From positions 82,332 to 122,586 of IMG/VR virus record IMGVR_UViG_3300027708_000034: 40,255 bases of DNA, one strand, 5' to 3'. The DNA is from a virus. The notes beneath the pieces were generated by a model. It was not told the DNA's origin. It made no database searches and saw only the letters and a program-made list of their open reading frames with translations. The position numbers and the translations under genes were made by a program. Shown piece after piece: positions 27,901 through 35,649 of this stretch (the first letter of the stretch is position 1; each line of letters opens with the position of its first letter).

Positions 27901-30900
27901 TTAGCTGCATACTGCGGTACTGTGGAAATTGTTAGTGCCCTTGCTGCTACAATTGAAAGATTGAATGAACTTGTTCCAGTGCTGCCCAGTAGGTCAGTCA
28001 CTGTTACAACATAATTATTTGATAGTAACTGATTTGGTGTGCCTGATATAATGCCTGTCGATGTAGAGAATACTAACCCACCCAAACTATTGCTGCTAAT
28101 TTGATAACTGTAAGGTGTAGCACCACCAGTGGCAATTACAGGCTGGAATGATGTTATCGGTACTGTGTTAGTCAACGACGGATTCGCATACGCAGCATCA
28201 GTCCTAACACTGAATGCAGGCGGCTGTATCACTAAATTAAATGTACCAGTATTGACTTGACTAGCTTGATCCCTAACTGTTACATTATATGCTGTGGAAG
28301 TAGTATAGTATATTGACGGGGTGCCGGTAACTGCACCAGTGCTGGTATTAAACAATAATCCCGCAGGTAGCGCATTATTGATAGCATATGTTAAAGTTTG
28401 ATATCCTGTGCCCGACGCATTTACTGGTATGAGGCCGCTAGCATATGTTGTCGATACAGCGGTACCTTGCACCAATGTAACATTGGTGATGGTAGTTAAG
28501 GTTATCGGTAATGGGTATGTTACATTTAAATTAAACGACCCAGTATTTGATTGATAGGGATCACTGACTGTGACGCTATATGCAACTGGTCCATTGGTAC
28601 CAGTGGTAGCTACACCTGTGATATATCCACTGGTGCTGACAAAATTTAATCCTGTTGGTAGAGCAACGGGTCCAATACTATATGTATAAGGTGGAGTACC
28701 GCCAGTAGCACCTATGGGCTTTGATGGAAGATTAGTCGTAGCACCAACTATCAAAGGTACAGACAAGGAATTCTGAACGATTGCTATCGGTGTGGAAATT
28801 ACTGATATATTAAATGTACCAGTGACTACTTGATTAGCAGAATCTCTTATCGTTACTGAGTACTGAGTGGGTAACGATAATGTACTTGGAGTTCCAGTTA
28901 ATTCACCAGTGGCTGATCTAATTGCCAAAGAACCATTAGTAGCCCCTGCGAGTGTATAAGTCAACGCACCATACCCACCAACAGCCCTAACAGGGAATAC
29001 GCCACTGGTAGCAACATTCACAGTCAATGTCACTGTAGCAGTTGCCACATATGACAGTGCCGGTGGATTGACAATGCTAATATCTATATTCTTTGAAGAA
29101 CTCAACCCGGTGACATTATCTGTTATAGTCAGTGCATATGAACTTGTAGTAGATGTTGTCCCCGGAGTACCTTGTATTACACCAGGAGATACAAATTGTA
29201 AAGCAGGGTAGGATGGTAACTGAGGGCTGATAGAATAAGTAACACCCTGTTGAGCTCCACCAGTAAATGTGATTAATTGTTGAGTGCTTGTATATACGGT
29301 ATTGACTAAAGTTATCGAACCAGTCGTTAAACTTGTAACTAAATCAGGATACTTTACATACAACGAGAATTGTGTGGATGTAGTTTGAGGTATGGGCAAA
29401 CTATCATAAACATTAATTGTATAAGTTGTTGTATTCAGTCTAGCAGTTGGTGTTCCGCTAATTATACCCGTCGAGGTGGTAAATGTTAGTCCAGCAACAG
29501 TTAATGGCGGGTTGATCCCATATGTTAACGAACCGTATCCATTGCTTAATAAGAATGTGGGCTTAATCGGCAATCCCGCACTGGATCCAACGGTTAAGGT
29601 ATTAGATGCATAGGTTGCAGATGTAATAGCTGATAACGCATTTGGGGCTGCAATAGATATACTGAACGAACTAGTACCTCGAGTACCCACAGTATCTGTA
29701 ATGGTTACTGAATAGGTAGTGGTCGATAATACTTGACTCGGGGTACCGGATATCTGACCAGTGGATGTAGAGAATGTTAGCCCACCGAGATTAATGTCGC
29801 TAATTTCATATGATACATAGGGCTGAGCACCACCTGTGGCACTTACAGGTTGGAATATTGATATCGGTATTGTCTGTGTAAACCTTTGACTAGCATACGC
29901 AGGGTTAGTGGTGACTGTAAATGCCGGCGGTGTTATTACTAGATTAAATGTACCTGTGCTGACCTGACTGGCTTGATCTCTTACTGTTACACTGTATGCT
30001 GTAGACGTAGTCCAATAATATGAAGGACTACCAGTAATGGCGCCGGTATTTACATTAAAAATTAATCCTGCAGGAATCGAAGGACTGATCGAATAAGAAA
30101 GTTGTTGATATCCTCCAGTGGCACTTACTGGAATTAACCCACTAGGATATGTAGTTGATACTGCTGTATTTTGTACTAGAGCAACATTTGGAATCGATGT
30201 TGATAAATTAATCGCAGTAGGTAGTGTTACTGTTAAATTAAATGTGCCAGTATTGGATTGCGGATATTGATCAGTCACTGTGACTGAGTAGACCACTGCC
30301 TGTCCATTAGGTGTGCTAGTAGTCGCAACTCCGGTTATATAGCCGCTGGTCGTGACAAATGTTAGTCCAGATGGCAGTCCGGGACTTATGCCATAAGAGT
30401 ATGTGCCAACTCCACCCGTAGCCCCAATTGGTTTAGATGGTAAGTTAGTAGTCGCACCTGCGACCAACGCCACTGAGTTTAAATTCTTTACGATTGTGAT
30501 TAAACTTGGGGGCGGTGCTACTACCTGTAGGTAGAATGTACCAGTGGACTTTTGAGCCGCTTGGTCAGATATTGTTACTGAATATTGAGTATTCGCAGAT
30601 ACTTGTGTAGGAGTTCCAGATATTAAACCAGTGCCTGCATTAAATGCTAACCCATTGATTGACAGCGTTGGGCTAATTGCATAACTTAATGTTCCGTACC
30701 CCAATGCACTAGGACTGGCTGATACAGGAGTTGCTGAAAACGCAGTGCCAGTGTTTATTACATTGGTTGCATAAGCAGGGTTAACAATGGCAGTCAGCGC
30801 AGGTAATTGATTTACCTGCAAACTGAACTGTGCGTTAACAGTCTGACTGGCTGCATCAGTGATAGTTATTGTGTAAGGTGTAAGGGCATTGTTAAAGGCT

Positions 30901-32279
30901 GTTGCTGTGCCAGATATTACGCCCAAGCTACTATATACCAACCCGGACGGTAGAGGAGTTGATGGACTGATAGCAAAGCTAAATGGCGCAGTTCCGGTGC
31001 CGCCTTGTACTGTTACTGGCGTAAATGGTGTGTATCCAACGCCCTGTGTTAATATAGGGATTGAGCCCGAAACAACTGCTACTGGTATGTTGGGGTTAAC
31101 CACCATGGCAAACTGTGTTGAACTAGTCTGAATTGGTGAAGAACTATCAGCGACTCGTACAGTATAATCGGCTAAACTTGCCGGAGCAATTGGTGTTCCA
31201 GATATGATACCAGTCGCAGCTGATATAGCTAATCCGTTTGGTAATGTTGGGCTAACAATGCTGTAGGCATATGGTGTTACACCAGCACTGGATATCGTTA
31301 CCGGATTGAATGGCGCTATCGCTGTGCCAACAGTAAATGTCTTAGTGCCCACAACTGCTGATGTCACACCCAGTATTACTGGAGCAGTAACCGTTATAGT
31401 TACAGTGGCAGGTGAAGACGTGCCGCCAGCGTTAGTAGCAGTATATGTAAATGTATCAGAACCTGAGTACCCCGACGTAGGAGTATAGGTAATGGTCGTG
31501 CCAACTGCTGTGGCAGTACCATGGGAAGGATTAGATGCTACTGCTACGCTAGTAGGACTGTTAGTCGCACTCAATGTAATAGTATTATTAGTAGAATTGT
31601 AAGGTACAGTCTGACTTACATTAGATGCTACTGGGGGATTAGTCGGCGGGGCAACGGCAGCCGGTTTTAATGTAAATGTAGCTTGTACTGCTCTACTTGC
31701 GCCGCCGCCATCGGTAAATGTTACTGTGTAAAGTTGCTCGGTTATGGCTGTAGCAGGCGCTGTGCCACTTATCTGTATTTCGACTTTATTATAGAGGTTA
31801 TCTACACCATTGACATTAATAGTCGGGACACTTTTTATATATGTCGCTGTTATCCAAGCTGGCAATGCTGGACTAATGCTAATGTTGTAAACTGGGGTCA
31901 CACCTCGGCTAGATAAACTTGTACCTGTGTTAACTTGTACAGCTGATCCGCCGTAAGCGAATACCGTTAGTTGGTTAGTTAATACTTGATTTACCGCGAC
32001 TGTGATTGCGGCTGCTGCATTATTAGGTACTATTCCCGGAACTGCAGGACTACCGCCACTGCCGTAAGGTTTTGGATTACTTGAATATGAAGTCCAACCG
32101 ATTCGAGTACCAGCAATACCCGCTTTGTATGGTGTACCAGCAGAGGCGGTAATTACAACAAATAAATCATTGTCTTGATAGTTATAATCAGTACCAGCAG
32201 GTGCTGCTGTATAAGCAGTCGTAGTGATATTCTTGTTTGCATCAAGAGTATAGGTATAGGGGGAGTAGAATATTGCCAC
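24942..32279 (-). CDS. Giant Ig-repeat adhesin with collagen-like stalk (2445 aa, GTG start)
   Basis: The start is GTG at 32279, because a TAG lies two codons upstream in frame and no ATG is near. Residues 1-230 are a beta-rich N-terminal region. Residues ~246-293 contain a cadherin-like/Big_9-type motif (HGTATAVGTTITYTPTSGYS, then DTFTYTATNAGG). About 17 putative-Ig (He_PIG-type) domains then run from ~300 to 1915, each with a GLxFxxxTGxISGTP core and YSVTVxDxxxQ. Domains 4-9 and 10-15 are a duplicated six-domain block. Residues ~1925-2417 are collagen-like (GPQGPxGYAGS, then GYDGSRGYTGYDGS) with two GHLWxW-type inserts (~2130 and ~2356). The end is NLDGGEPGTNYGGIASICGG. Ig strings plus a collagen rod suggest a very long flexible surface fibre for weak carbohydrate adhesion. 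A TAAATA box is 7 bp upstream. Confidence 0.86.
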   Translation of the reverse strand: MAIFYSPYTYTLDANKNITTTAYTAAPAGTDYNYQDNDLFVVITASAGTPYKAGIAGTRIGWTSYSSNPKPYGSGGSPAVPGIVPNNAAAAITVAVNQVLTNQLTVFAYGGSAVQVNTGTSLSSRGVTPVYNISISPALPAWITATYIKSVPTINVNGVDNLYNKVEIQISGTAPATAITEQLYTVTFTDGGGASRAVQATFTLKPAAVAPPTNPPVASNVSQTVPYNSTNNTITLSATNSPTSVAVASNPSHGTATAVGTTITYTPTSGYSGSDTFTYTATNAGGTSSPATVTITVTAPVILGVTSAVVGTKTFTVGTAIAPFNPVTISSAGVTPYAYSIVSPTLPNGLAISAATGIISGTPIAPASLADYTVRVADSSSPIQTSSTQFAMVVNPNIPVAVVSGSIPILTQGVGYTPFTPVTVQGGTGTAPFSFAISPSTPLPSGLVYSSLGVISGTATAFNNALTPYTITITDAASQTVNAQFSLQVNQLPALTAIVNPAYATNVINTGTAFSATPVSASPSALGYGTLSYAISPTLSINGLAFNAGTGLISGTPTQVSANTQYSVTISDQAAQKSTGTFYLQVVAPPPSLITIVKNLNSVALVAGATTNLPSKPIGATGGVGTYSYGISPGLPSGLTFVTTSGYITGVATTSTPNGQAVVYSVTVTDQYPQSNTGTFNLTVTLPTAINLSTSIPNVALVQNTAVSTTYPSGLIPVSATGGYQQLSYSISPSIPAGLIFNVNTGAITGSPSYYWTTSTAYSVTVRDQASQVSTGTFNLVITPPAFTVTTNPAYASQRFTQTIPISIFQPVSATGGAQPYVSYEISDINLGGLTFSTSTGQISGTPSQVLSTTTYSVTITDTVGTRGTSSFSISIAAPNALSAITSATYASNTLTVGSSAGLPIKPTFLLSNGYGSLTYGINPPLTVAGLTFTTSTGIISGTPTARLNTTTYTINVYDSLPIPQTTSTQFSLYVKYPDLVTSLTTGSITLVNTVYTSTQQLITFTGGAQQGVTYSISPQLPSYPALQFVSPGVIQGTPGTTSTTSSYALTITDNVTGLSSSKNIDISIVNPPALSYVATATVTLTVNVATSGVFPVRAVGGYGALTYTLAGATNGSLAIRSATGELTGTPSTLSLPTQYSVTIRDSANQVVTGTFNISVISTPIAIVQNSLSVPLIVGATTNLPSKPIGATGGTPPYTYSIGPVALPTGLNFVSTSGYITGVATTGTNGPVAYSVTVSDPYQSNTGSFNLNVTYPLPITLTTITNVTLVQGTAVSTTYASGLIPVNASGTGYQTLTYAINNALPAGLLFNTSTGAVTGTPSIYYTTSTAYNVTVRDQASQVNTGTFNLVIQPPAFSVRTDAAYANPSLTNTVPITSFQPVIATGGATPYSYQISSNSLGGLVFSTSTGIISGTPNQLLSNNYVVTVTDLLGSTGTSSFNLSIVAARALTISTVPQYAANTLTVGTATNFTPVVVGSAGYGTLNFSIQPTLPSNLTFANGTISGTPQVVSTTGTYTVTVTDSLPINQTSSTQFTISVAYTPFTTSLTTSTVKLTKGTQSNTKVINYAGGGGGGVSYSTIPALPEYPNIQLVTPGVISGTPSTTSTTATYALVVTDNVTGQTSTQYISLSVAEPSSIILQATGTTVVLYANSATTGIQPVIATGGIGLLSYSISGGSLPNGTLNIGQSNGILTGTPANVSSTASYSVTVADSQSNKSTATFSLTVLPPPITITTSTPSKVLPQYSQATPFQPIVGSNLNYGGLSYNINPAIDSLGLAFNTGSGFVSGTPIVSINGTQYSVTVRDQNRQSNTGTFNLTITPSTPPSLTASVPQSLQVIAVGDNVNLQPVIGQGGFLISGNDYSYSISPVLNFNGISYNTSTGYITGTALSSSSVVSFSVTVRDSVPQSAIGTFQIRIDPAPPVTAAKGYTGSIGYAGSRGYTGSVGAQGPQGYTGSLGYSGSVGPTGPQGPGGYAGSIGAQGPLGYAGSRGYDGSIGPQGPGGYAGSIGAQGPLGYAGSAGPQGPIGYTGSVGAQGPLGYAGSVGPQGPTGYTGSVGAQGPIGYAGSVGPTGPQGPGGYLGSTGPIGYAGSVGAQGPIGYTGSIGAQGPGGYAGSAGYNGSAGYAGSKGDPGTSVKIVGTVSTSTSLPPSGNTNGDGYIVSFDGHLWVWGSTVWTDVGSVRGPAGADGYYGSTGYDGSRGYTGYDGSVGAVGYDGSVGAVGYDGSVGTVGYTGSTGYDGSRGYTGYDGSIGYTGYDGSRGYTGYSGSTGYDGSVGATGYDGSRGFTGYDGSRGFAGYDGSRGYAGYNGSVGSIGYTGSRGDVGYNGSRGYAGSLGYTGSVGPQGSAGYVGSTGYTGSQGTGLQISGYVGSSGGLPTPYGGSIGTIYATGDNAHLWIWVGANWVDLGAIGYTGSSGGAGMGGSPNLDGGEPGTNYGGIASICGGGVSV
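27100..30500. repeat. Duplicated six-Ig-domain block in the 2445-aa adhesin
   Basis: The blocks ~30500-28790 and ~28790-27100 each encode six putative-Ig domains of recognisably different subtypes in the same order. Matching pairs share landmarks such as GATTNLPSKPIGATGG, QNTAVSTTYPSGLIPV / QGTAVSTTYASGLIPV, NLGGLTFSTSTG / SLGGLVFSTSTG and DNVTGLSS / DNVTGQTS. Divergence is much greater than in the fibre cassettes, so this duplication is older. Confidence 0.8.
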
Positions 32280-32286
32280 GATCTAA

Positions 32287-32294
32287 TATTTACC
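32287..32294 (-). promoter_or_regulatory. Late-promoter-like box before the Ig-repeat adhesin
   Basis: GGTAAATA on the minus strand (six of eight matches) ends 7 bp before the GTG start. The only possible ribosome binding element, AGG, overlaps the box itself. Confidence 0.4.
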
Positions 32295-32312
32295 TGTAAA
32301 AATCTATCATGT

Positions 32313-34754
32313 TTAAGCTGAACATATCGGAGTTACAGTTGCTATACAATGAATATAACCCAATGGAGCTCCTGCACAGCACCTTTTGACTACAACAAAA
32401 AGTTGATTACATAATACTCCGCAGCCTGCTTGATAAATGTCTCCGGGTAATGCATAGCAGCATGTCCAATAACCAGGAGCATAATTTCGAGGAGCAGGAT
32501 TTATAAATGCTGCGCAGCAGGCCGCAAATACCTGTTGCTGTGCCCAATATCTTGCAGGGCGAGTTTGCTGCGGATAGTACTCAGATGCGCCGCATCCTTG
32601 GAAAACAATCGATCCCAAATGCCCAATAGTAACATTAGTAAATGTCACACTAGCACCAGTAGAGACATCCTGTCCTATAGATACTGTATATTTGGTCGCT
32701 GTAGTACTGCAACAGTGTGTTACTGTAACACCTGTTCCAGGTTGTATCTCAGTTACATATTTGTTAACGGGGCCGGGAATACCCTGACTACCTGTGTAAC
32801 CAGTGCTACCAACATAGCCACCTTCACCCTTGCTGCCATAATAGCCCATTGGGCCAGTTGGTCCCACTGATCCATCATAACCAGTAGATCCAGAATATCC
32901 ATCTATACCCCTGCTGCCACAATAGCCCATTGGGCCAGTTGGTCCAACTGATCCATCATAACCAGTAGATCCAGAATATCCATCTATACCCCTGCTGCCA
33001 TCGTAGCCGGCCGGGCCCCTAATTACTCCTACATCAGTCCATACTGAGCTAGCCCACACCCATAAGTGTCCATCGAAACTTATAATATATCCGTCACCGT
33101 TAGCACCGGTATAAGGTATTGGTAAACTGGTTGATGTAGATAGGGAACCAACAATTACTACCGATGTCCCGGGATCACCCTTGCTACCGTAATATCCAGT
33201 AGGACCAACTGAACCATCATACCCAGTAGATCCAAAGTAGCCAATGGGACCAATTGATCCGGAATAACCTATAGGGCCGATGGATCCATCATAACCAGTA
33301 GATCCAAAGTAACCAATGGGACCAACTGACCCATCATAGCCAACTGACCCATCAAATCCAGTGTAACCGCGCGAGCCATCATAGCCAACTGATCCATCAA
33401 ATCCAGTGTAACCGCGCGATCCATCATAACCAACTGATCCATCAAATCCAGTGTAACCGCGCGATCCATCATAACCAACTGAACCATCATAGCCAACTGA
33501 TCCATCAAATCCAGTGTAACCGCGTGAGCCATCATATCCAACTGACCCAGAATAACCAATAGATCCATCATAGCCAACTGAGCCATCATAGCCGGTATAA
33601 CCTATAGATCCATCATATCCAGTAAATCCACGTGAACCATCATAGCCAACTGAGCCATCATAACCAACTGATCCATCAAATCCAGTATATCCGCGTGAAC
33701 CATCATATCCAACTGACCCATCATATCCAACTGATCCAGCATAGCCAACTGAGCCATCATAACCAACTGAGCCATCATAGCCAACTGATCCATCAAATCC
33801 AGTATATCCGCGTGAACCATCATATCCAGCTGACCCAGTATACCCAGTAAATCCACGTGAACCATCATAGCCGGTATAACCTATAGATCCATCATAGCCA
33901 GTGGATCCAAAGTACCCAATATCGCCTACTGAGCCAGTATACCCAGTATAACCACGCGAGCCATCATAGCCGGTATAACCTATAGATCCATCATATCCAG
34001 TGTATCCAAAGTACCCAATATCGCCTACTGAGCCAGTATACCCAGTATAACCACGCGAGCCATCATAGCCGGTATAACCTATAGATCCATCGAATCCGGT
34101 GTAACCACGTGAGCCATCATAGCCAACTGACCCAGAATAACCAATAGATCCATCATAGCCAACTGATCCATCAAATCCGGTATATCCACGTGATCCATCA
34201 TAGCCTGTATACCCTCTGGAGCCATCGTATCCCACTGAACCAGAATAACCGATATCACCTTTACTACCAGTATACCCGCCAGCATCTCCTTTTTGGCCTG
34301 AACTACCAGTGTATCCAATGCTGTTGACCACTGTCATACCACAAGAGAATATTCTACCGCCAACTACTAAATCACCACCTATGCCAACGCCTCCCTCAAC
34401 CTGCAATGCTCCGCTATTAGTAGAAGTAGCAGATGTAAGATTTTTAATTAAAAATGTACTAGTAGTTCCAGTAGATGTGGCCGATACCCTAATGGTTACT
34501 ACAGTTCCAGAACTAGTAACTATAAGGCCTTCACCTACAAAGTCTAACAAACTGGCTTTGTTAGTTAATGTAGTTCCTTGTAATGCTACTGCTATATTAC
34601 CTATGCCAGATAATGGTTTACCGCCAGGAGTGACGCCGTCAGACAGTCGCAGCTCGCCTGTGAACTTGTCGTAGAATATTGTACCTTCTTGACCAATGAA
34701 GGTGTTTATGGTCTGGGTTACTACCTGACCAGCTTGTATCTTAAAAATGGACAT
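32313..34754 (-). CDS. Collagen-like tail/neck fibre with cysteine-rich tip (813 aa)
   Basis: Residues 1-50 include IGQEGTIFYDKFTGELRLSD followed by GVTPGG, a virion-attachment cap found in T4-like phages. One GALQVEGGVGIGGDLVVGG repeat lies at ~110-137. Residues ~150-660 are Gly-X-Y collagen-like sequence built mostly of GYDGSVGYDGS and GYTGFDGS triplets, poor in proline. A spacer domain at ~527-581 (TSVVIVGS, DGHLWVWASSVWTDVG) interrupts it. The last ~150 residues hold 13 cysteines, several as CC pairs (HCCS, AACCAAF, WTCCYA, KRCCAG), which is unusual for a phage fibre and could bind metal or form disulphides. GAGGGGAG precedes the ATG by about 10 bp and sits in a possible GGGT/ACCC hairpin loop. 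It is the first gene of the uninterrupted fibre array. Confidence 0.85.
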   Translation of the reverse strand: MSIFKIQAGQVVTQTINTFIGQEGTIFYDKFTGELRLSDGVTPGGKPLSGIGNIAVALQGTTLTNKASLLDFVGEGLIVTSSGTVVTIRVSATSTGTTSTFLIKNLTSATSTNSGALQVEGGVGIGGDLVVGGRIFSCGMTVVNSIGYTGSSGQKGDAGGYTGSKGDIGYSGSVGYDGSRGYTGYDGSRGYTGFDGSVGYDGSIGYSGSVGYDGSRGYTGFDGSIGYTGYDGSRGYTGYTGSVGDIGYFGYTGYDGSIGYTGYDGSRGYTGYTGSVGDIGYFGSTGYDGSIGYTGYDGSRGFTGYTGSAGYDGSRGYTGFDGSVGYDGSVGYDGSVGYAGSVGYDGSVGYDGSRGYTGFDGSVGYDGSVGYDGSRGFTGYDGSIGYTGYDGSVGYDGSIGYSGSVGYDGSRGYTGFDGSVGYDGSVGYDGSRGYTGFDGSVGYDGSRGYTGFDGSVGYDGSRGYTGFDGSVGYDGSVGPIGYFGSTGYDGSIGPIGYSGSIGPIGYFGSTGYDGSVGPTGYYGSKGDPGTSVVIVGSLSTSTSLPIPYTGANGDGYIISFDGHLWVWASSVWTDVGVIRGPAGYDGSRGIDGYSGSTGYDGSVGPTGPMGYCGSRGIDGYSGSTGYDGSVGPTGPMGYYGSKGEGGYVGSTGYTGSQGIPGPVNKYVTEIQPGTGVTVTHCCSTTATKYTVSIGQDVSTGASVTFTNVTIGHLGSIVFQGCGASEYYPQQTRPARYWAQQQVFAACCAAFINPAPRNYAPGYWTCCYALPGDIYQAGCGVLCNQLFVVVKRCCAGAPLGYIHCIATVTPICSA
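33186..34290. repeat. Collagen-type tandem coding repeat of the 813-aa gene
   Basis: Units of 9 to 45 bases encode GYDGS, GYTGFDGS and GYDGSRGYTG triplets. Several ~54-bp units between 33330 and 33530 are almost identical in DNA. The period follows codons, with glycine every third residue. Confidence 0.85.
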
Positions 34755-34778
34755 CTGGGTCTTTCTCCCCTCAACCCT

Positions 34779-35027
34779 TTACGGTAACTCTTTGGTTTCC
34801 GGATCAAGCTCGTCTTGTGTAAGATCTTTGATTATGGGACTTATTTTGCCTACTTGGGCTTTTTGCAACTCAAGTTGCTGTTGTAATGGCGAGACCATTA
34901 CTGGATCCTCTATTGGAACACTGGGATCAATGGGCTCATCCGAATTTGTCATATCGACTTCAGGATCTCCGTCGCCATTGATTTTAATGGTGATTGGTAC
35001 GTTGATTACAAATTCTCTGGCTCTCAT
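34779..35027 (-). CDS. Small acidic protein of unknown function (82 aa)
   Basis: The first 20 residues (MRAREFVINVPITIKINGDG) are beta-like. The middle is acidic and proline-containing (DMTNSDEPIDPSVPIEDP). The end is helical with SPLQQQLELQKAQVGKISPI. The 'PLQQxLELxKAxxGK' pattern resembles small proteins I recall from T4-like environmental phages, but no function is known to me. It lies 8 bp downstream of the metallopeptidase gene and 24 bp upstream of the first fibre gene. A CATAAATA late-promoter-like box ends 5 bp before the ATG and no Shine-Dalgarno is present, so leaderless translation is possible. It may be a scaffold, chaperone or partner of the metallopeptidase. Confidence 0.62.
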   Translation of the reverse strand: MRAREFVINVPITIKINGDGDPEVDMTNSDEPIDPSVPIEDPVMVSPLQQQLELQKAQVGKISPIIKDLTQDELDPETKELP

Positions 35028-35032
35028 AGTAG

Positions 35033-35040
35033 TATTTATG
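35033..35040 (-). promoter_or_regulatory. Late-promoter-like box before the 82-aa gene
   Basis: CATAAATA on the minus strand (seven of eight matches) ends 5 bp before the ATG, the distance at which T4-type late transcription would start on the A of the start codon. It overlaps the end of the metallopeptidase gene. Confidence 0.55.
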
Positions 35041-35458
35041 TTATGGGTTTGCTCTTCAGAAATTCGGGATATTGCTTGTTGAAATGCCTCATAACAACGC
35101 CTGCTACCTGATGCGCTTGATTCTCTTCAGGGCTTCCTGTACGGCCGCTATCATTGTTTAATTCATGCTCAACGCTTTGTTTATAGTGAACTAATTCATG
35201 TGCTAATGTGCGTAGAATATCATTAGGATGACGATTCATTAAAGCTACAGTTAACGTATTATTGCTGTTATCAAAGCGTCCAAATGTTGGTTGTTCTTCA
35301 TCATCGACCATTGGAACAAACTCCATTTCGGGTAAAGAATCAAGTTCAATATAGTGCATGGCCAAAGGAATAAACTTCTGGAACATTTCCATGAAGTTAT
35401 CTTTATGGGAGGACATTGATTGATCTGCACCTTCGCACAGTAATTCTTTGATAATCAT
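35036..35458 (-). CDS. Small zinc metallopeptidase, HExxH type (140 aa)
   Basis: The key motif is LAHELVHYKQ, with H87, E88 and H91 as the zinc-binding HExxH. GSPEENQAHQVAG at ~108-120 offers E111/E112 as the third ligand, an arrangement like short SprT-like/gluzincin peptidases. Similar stand-alone metallopeptidases of about 140 residues occur in the structural region of T4-like marine phages. The region before the motif (EMEFVPMVDDEEQPTFGRFD, then LTVALMNRHPNDILRTL) fits a compact beta-sheet plus active-site helix. There is no signal peptide, so it should act in the cytoplasm or inside the virion, perhaps processing a structural protein. A TAAATA box ends 6 bp before the ATG and no ribosome binding site is visible. 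The natural substrate is unknown. Confidence 0.8.
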   Translation of the reverse strand: MIIKELLCEGADQSMSSHKDNFMEMFQKFIPLAMHYIELDSLPEMEFVPMVDDEEQPTFGRFDNSNNTLTVALMNRHPNDILRTLAHELVHYKQSVEHELNNDSGRTGSPEENQAHQVAGVVMRHFNKQYPEFLKSKPIT

Positions 35459-35649
35459 AATGTGTATTTAGTGCCAGTTACTTTATCTGGCGCACACTAC
35501 GCGGTGCAGTTCAATTGCGCGGACGCCCGGGCAAGCAAGCCTGCCCCCGTGACGACAACGGTCCCTAAGGTGAGATCTATACTGGACTATATGGATTACG
35601 TGTCCGATCCGTTCCATCGTCCTCCGGGTATACCGGATAATCATTGGGA
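35459..35649. other. Intergenic spacer, no convincing gene
   Basis: This 191-bp stretch between the nuclease stop and the metallopeptidase start is the longest gap between real genes. It is visibly richer in G+C than its surroundings at about 35485-35550. It contains a weak hairpin (GGGCA at 35529-35533 pairing with TGCCC at 35542-35546, 8-base loop) without a following T run, so it is not a good terminator. Open frames on both strands cross it but run into the nuclease gene in antisense or are implausibly Arg-rich. The left end carries the late-promoter-like box of the metallopeptidase gene. It may be the remnant of a lost gene or of the insertion that brought the nuclease. Confidence 0.5.
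35465..35472 (-). promoter_or_regulatory. Late-promoter-like box before the metallopeptidase gene
   Basis: ACTAAATA on the minus strand (six of eight matches to TATAAATA) ends 6 bp before the ATG. No Shine-Dalgarno is present, so the transcript would be leaderless or nearly so. Confidence 0.45.

Noticed and set aside
33186-34290. Regular short DNA repeats resembling a CRISPR array
   Set aside because: Periods follow codons, there are no unique spacers, and the minus strand is one open frame of collagen-like Gly-X-Y sequence.
33269-34318. Met/Asp- and His/Gln-rich frames within the collagen region (both strands)
   Set aside because: They are alternative-frame readings of the collagen repeat, low in complexity and nested inside the 813-residue gene.
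35500-35525. tRNA T-arm-like sequence in the spacer
   Set aside because: The T-loop closing pair is wrong and no acceptor, D or anticodon arms can be folded around it.
35529-35546. Rho-independent terminator after the nuclease gene
   Set aside because: The stem is only five base pairs and no T run follows on either strand.
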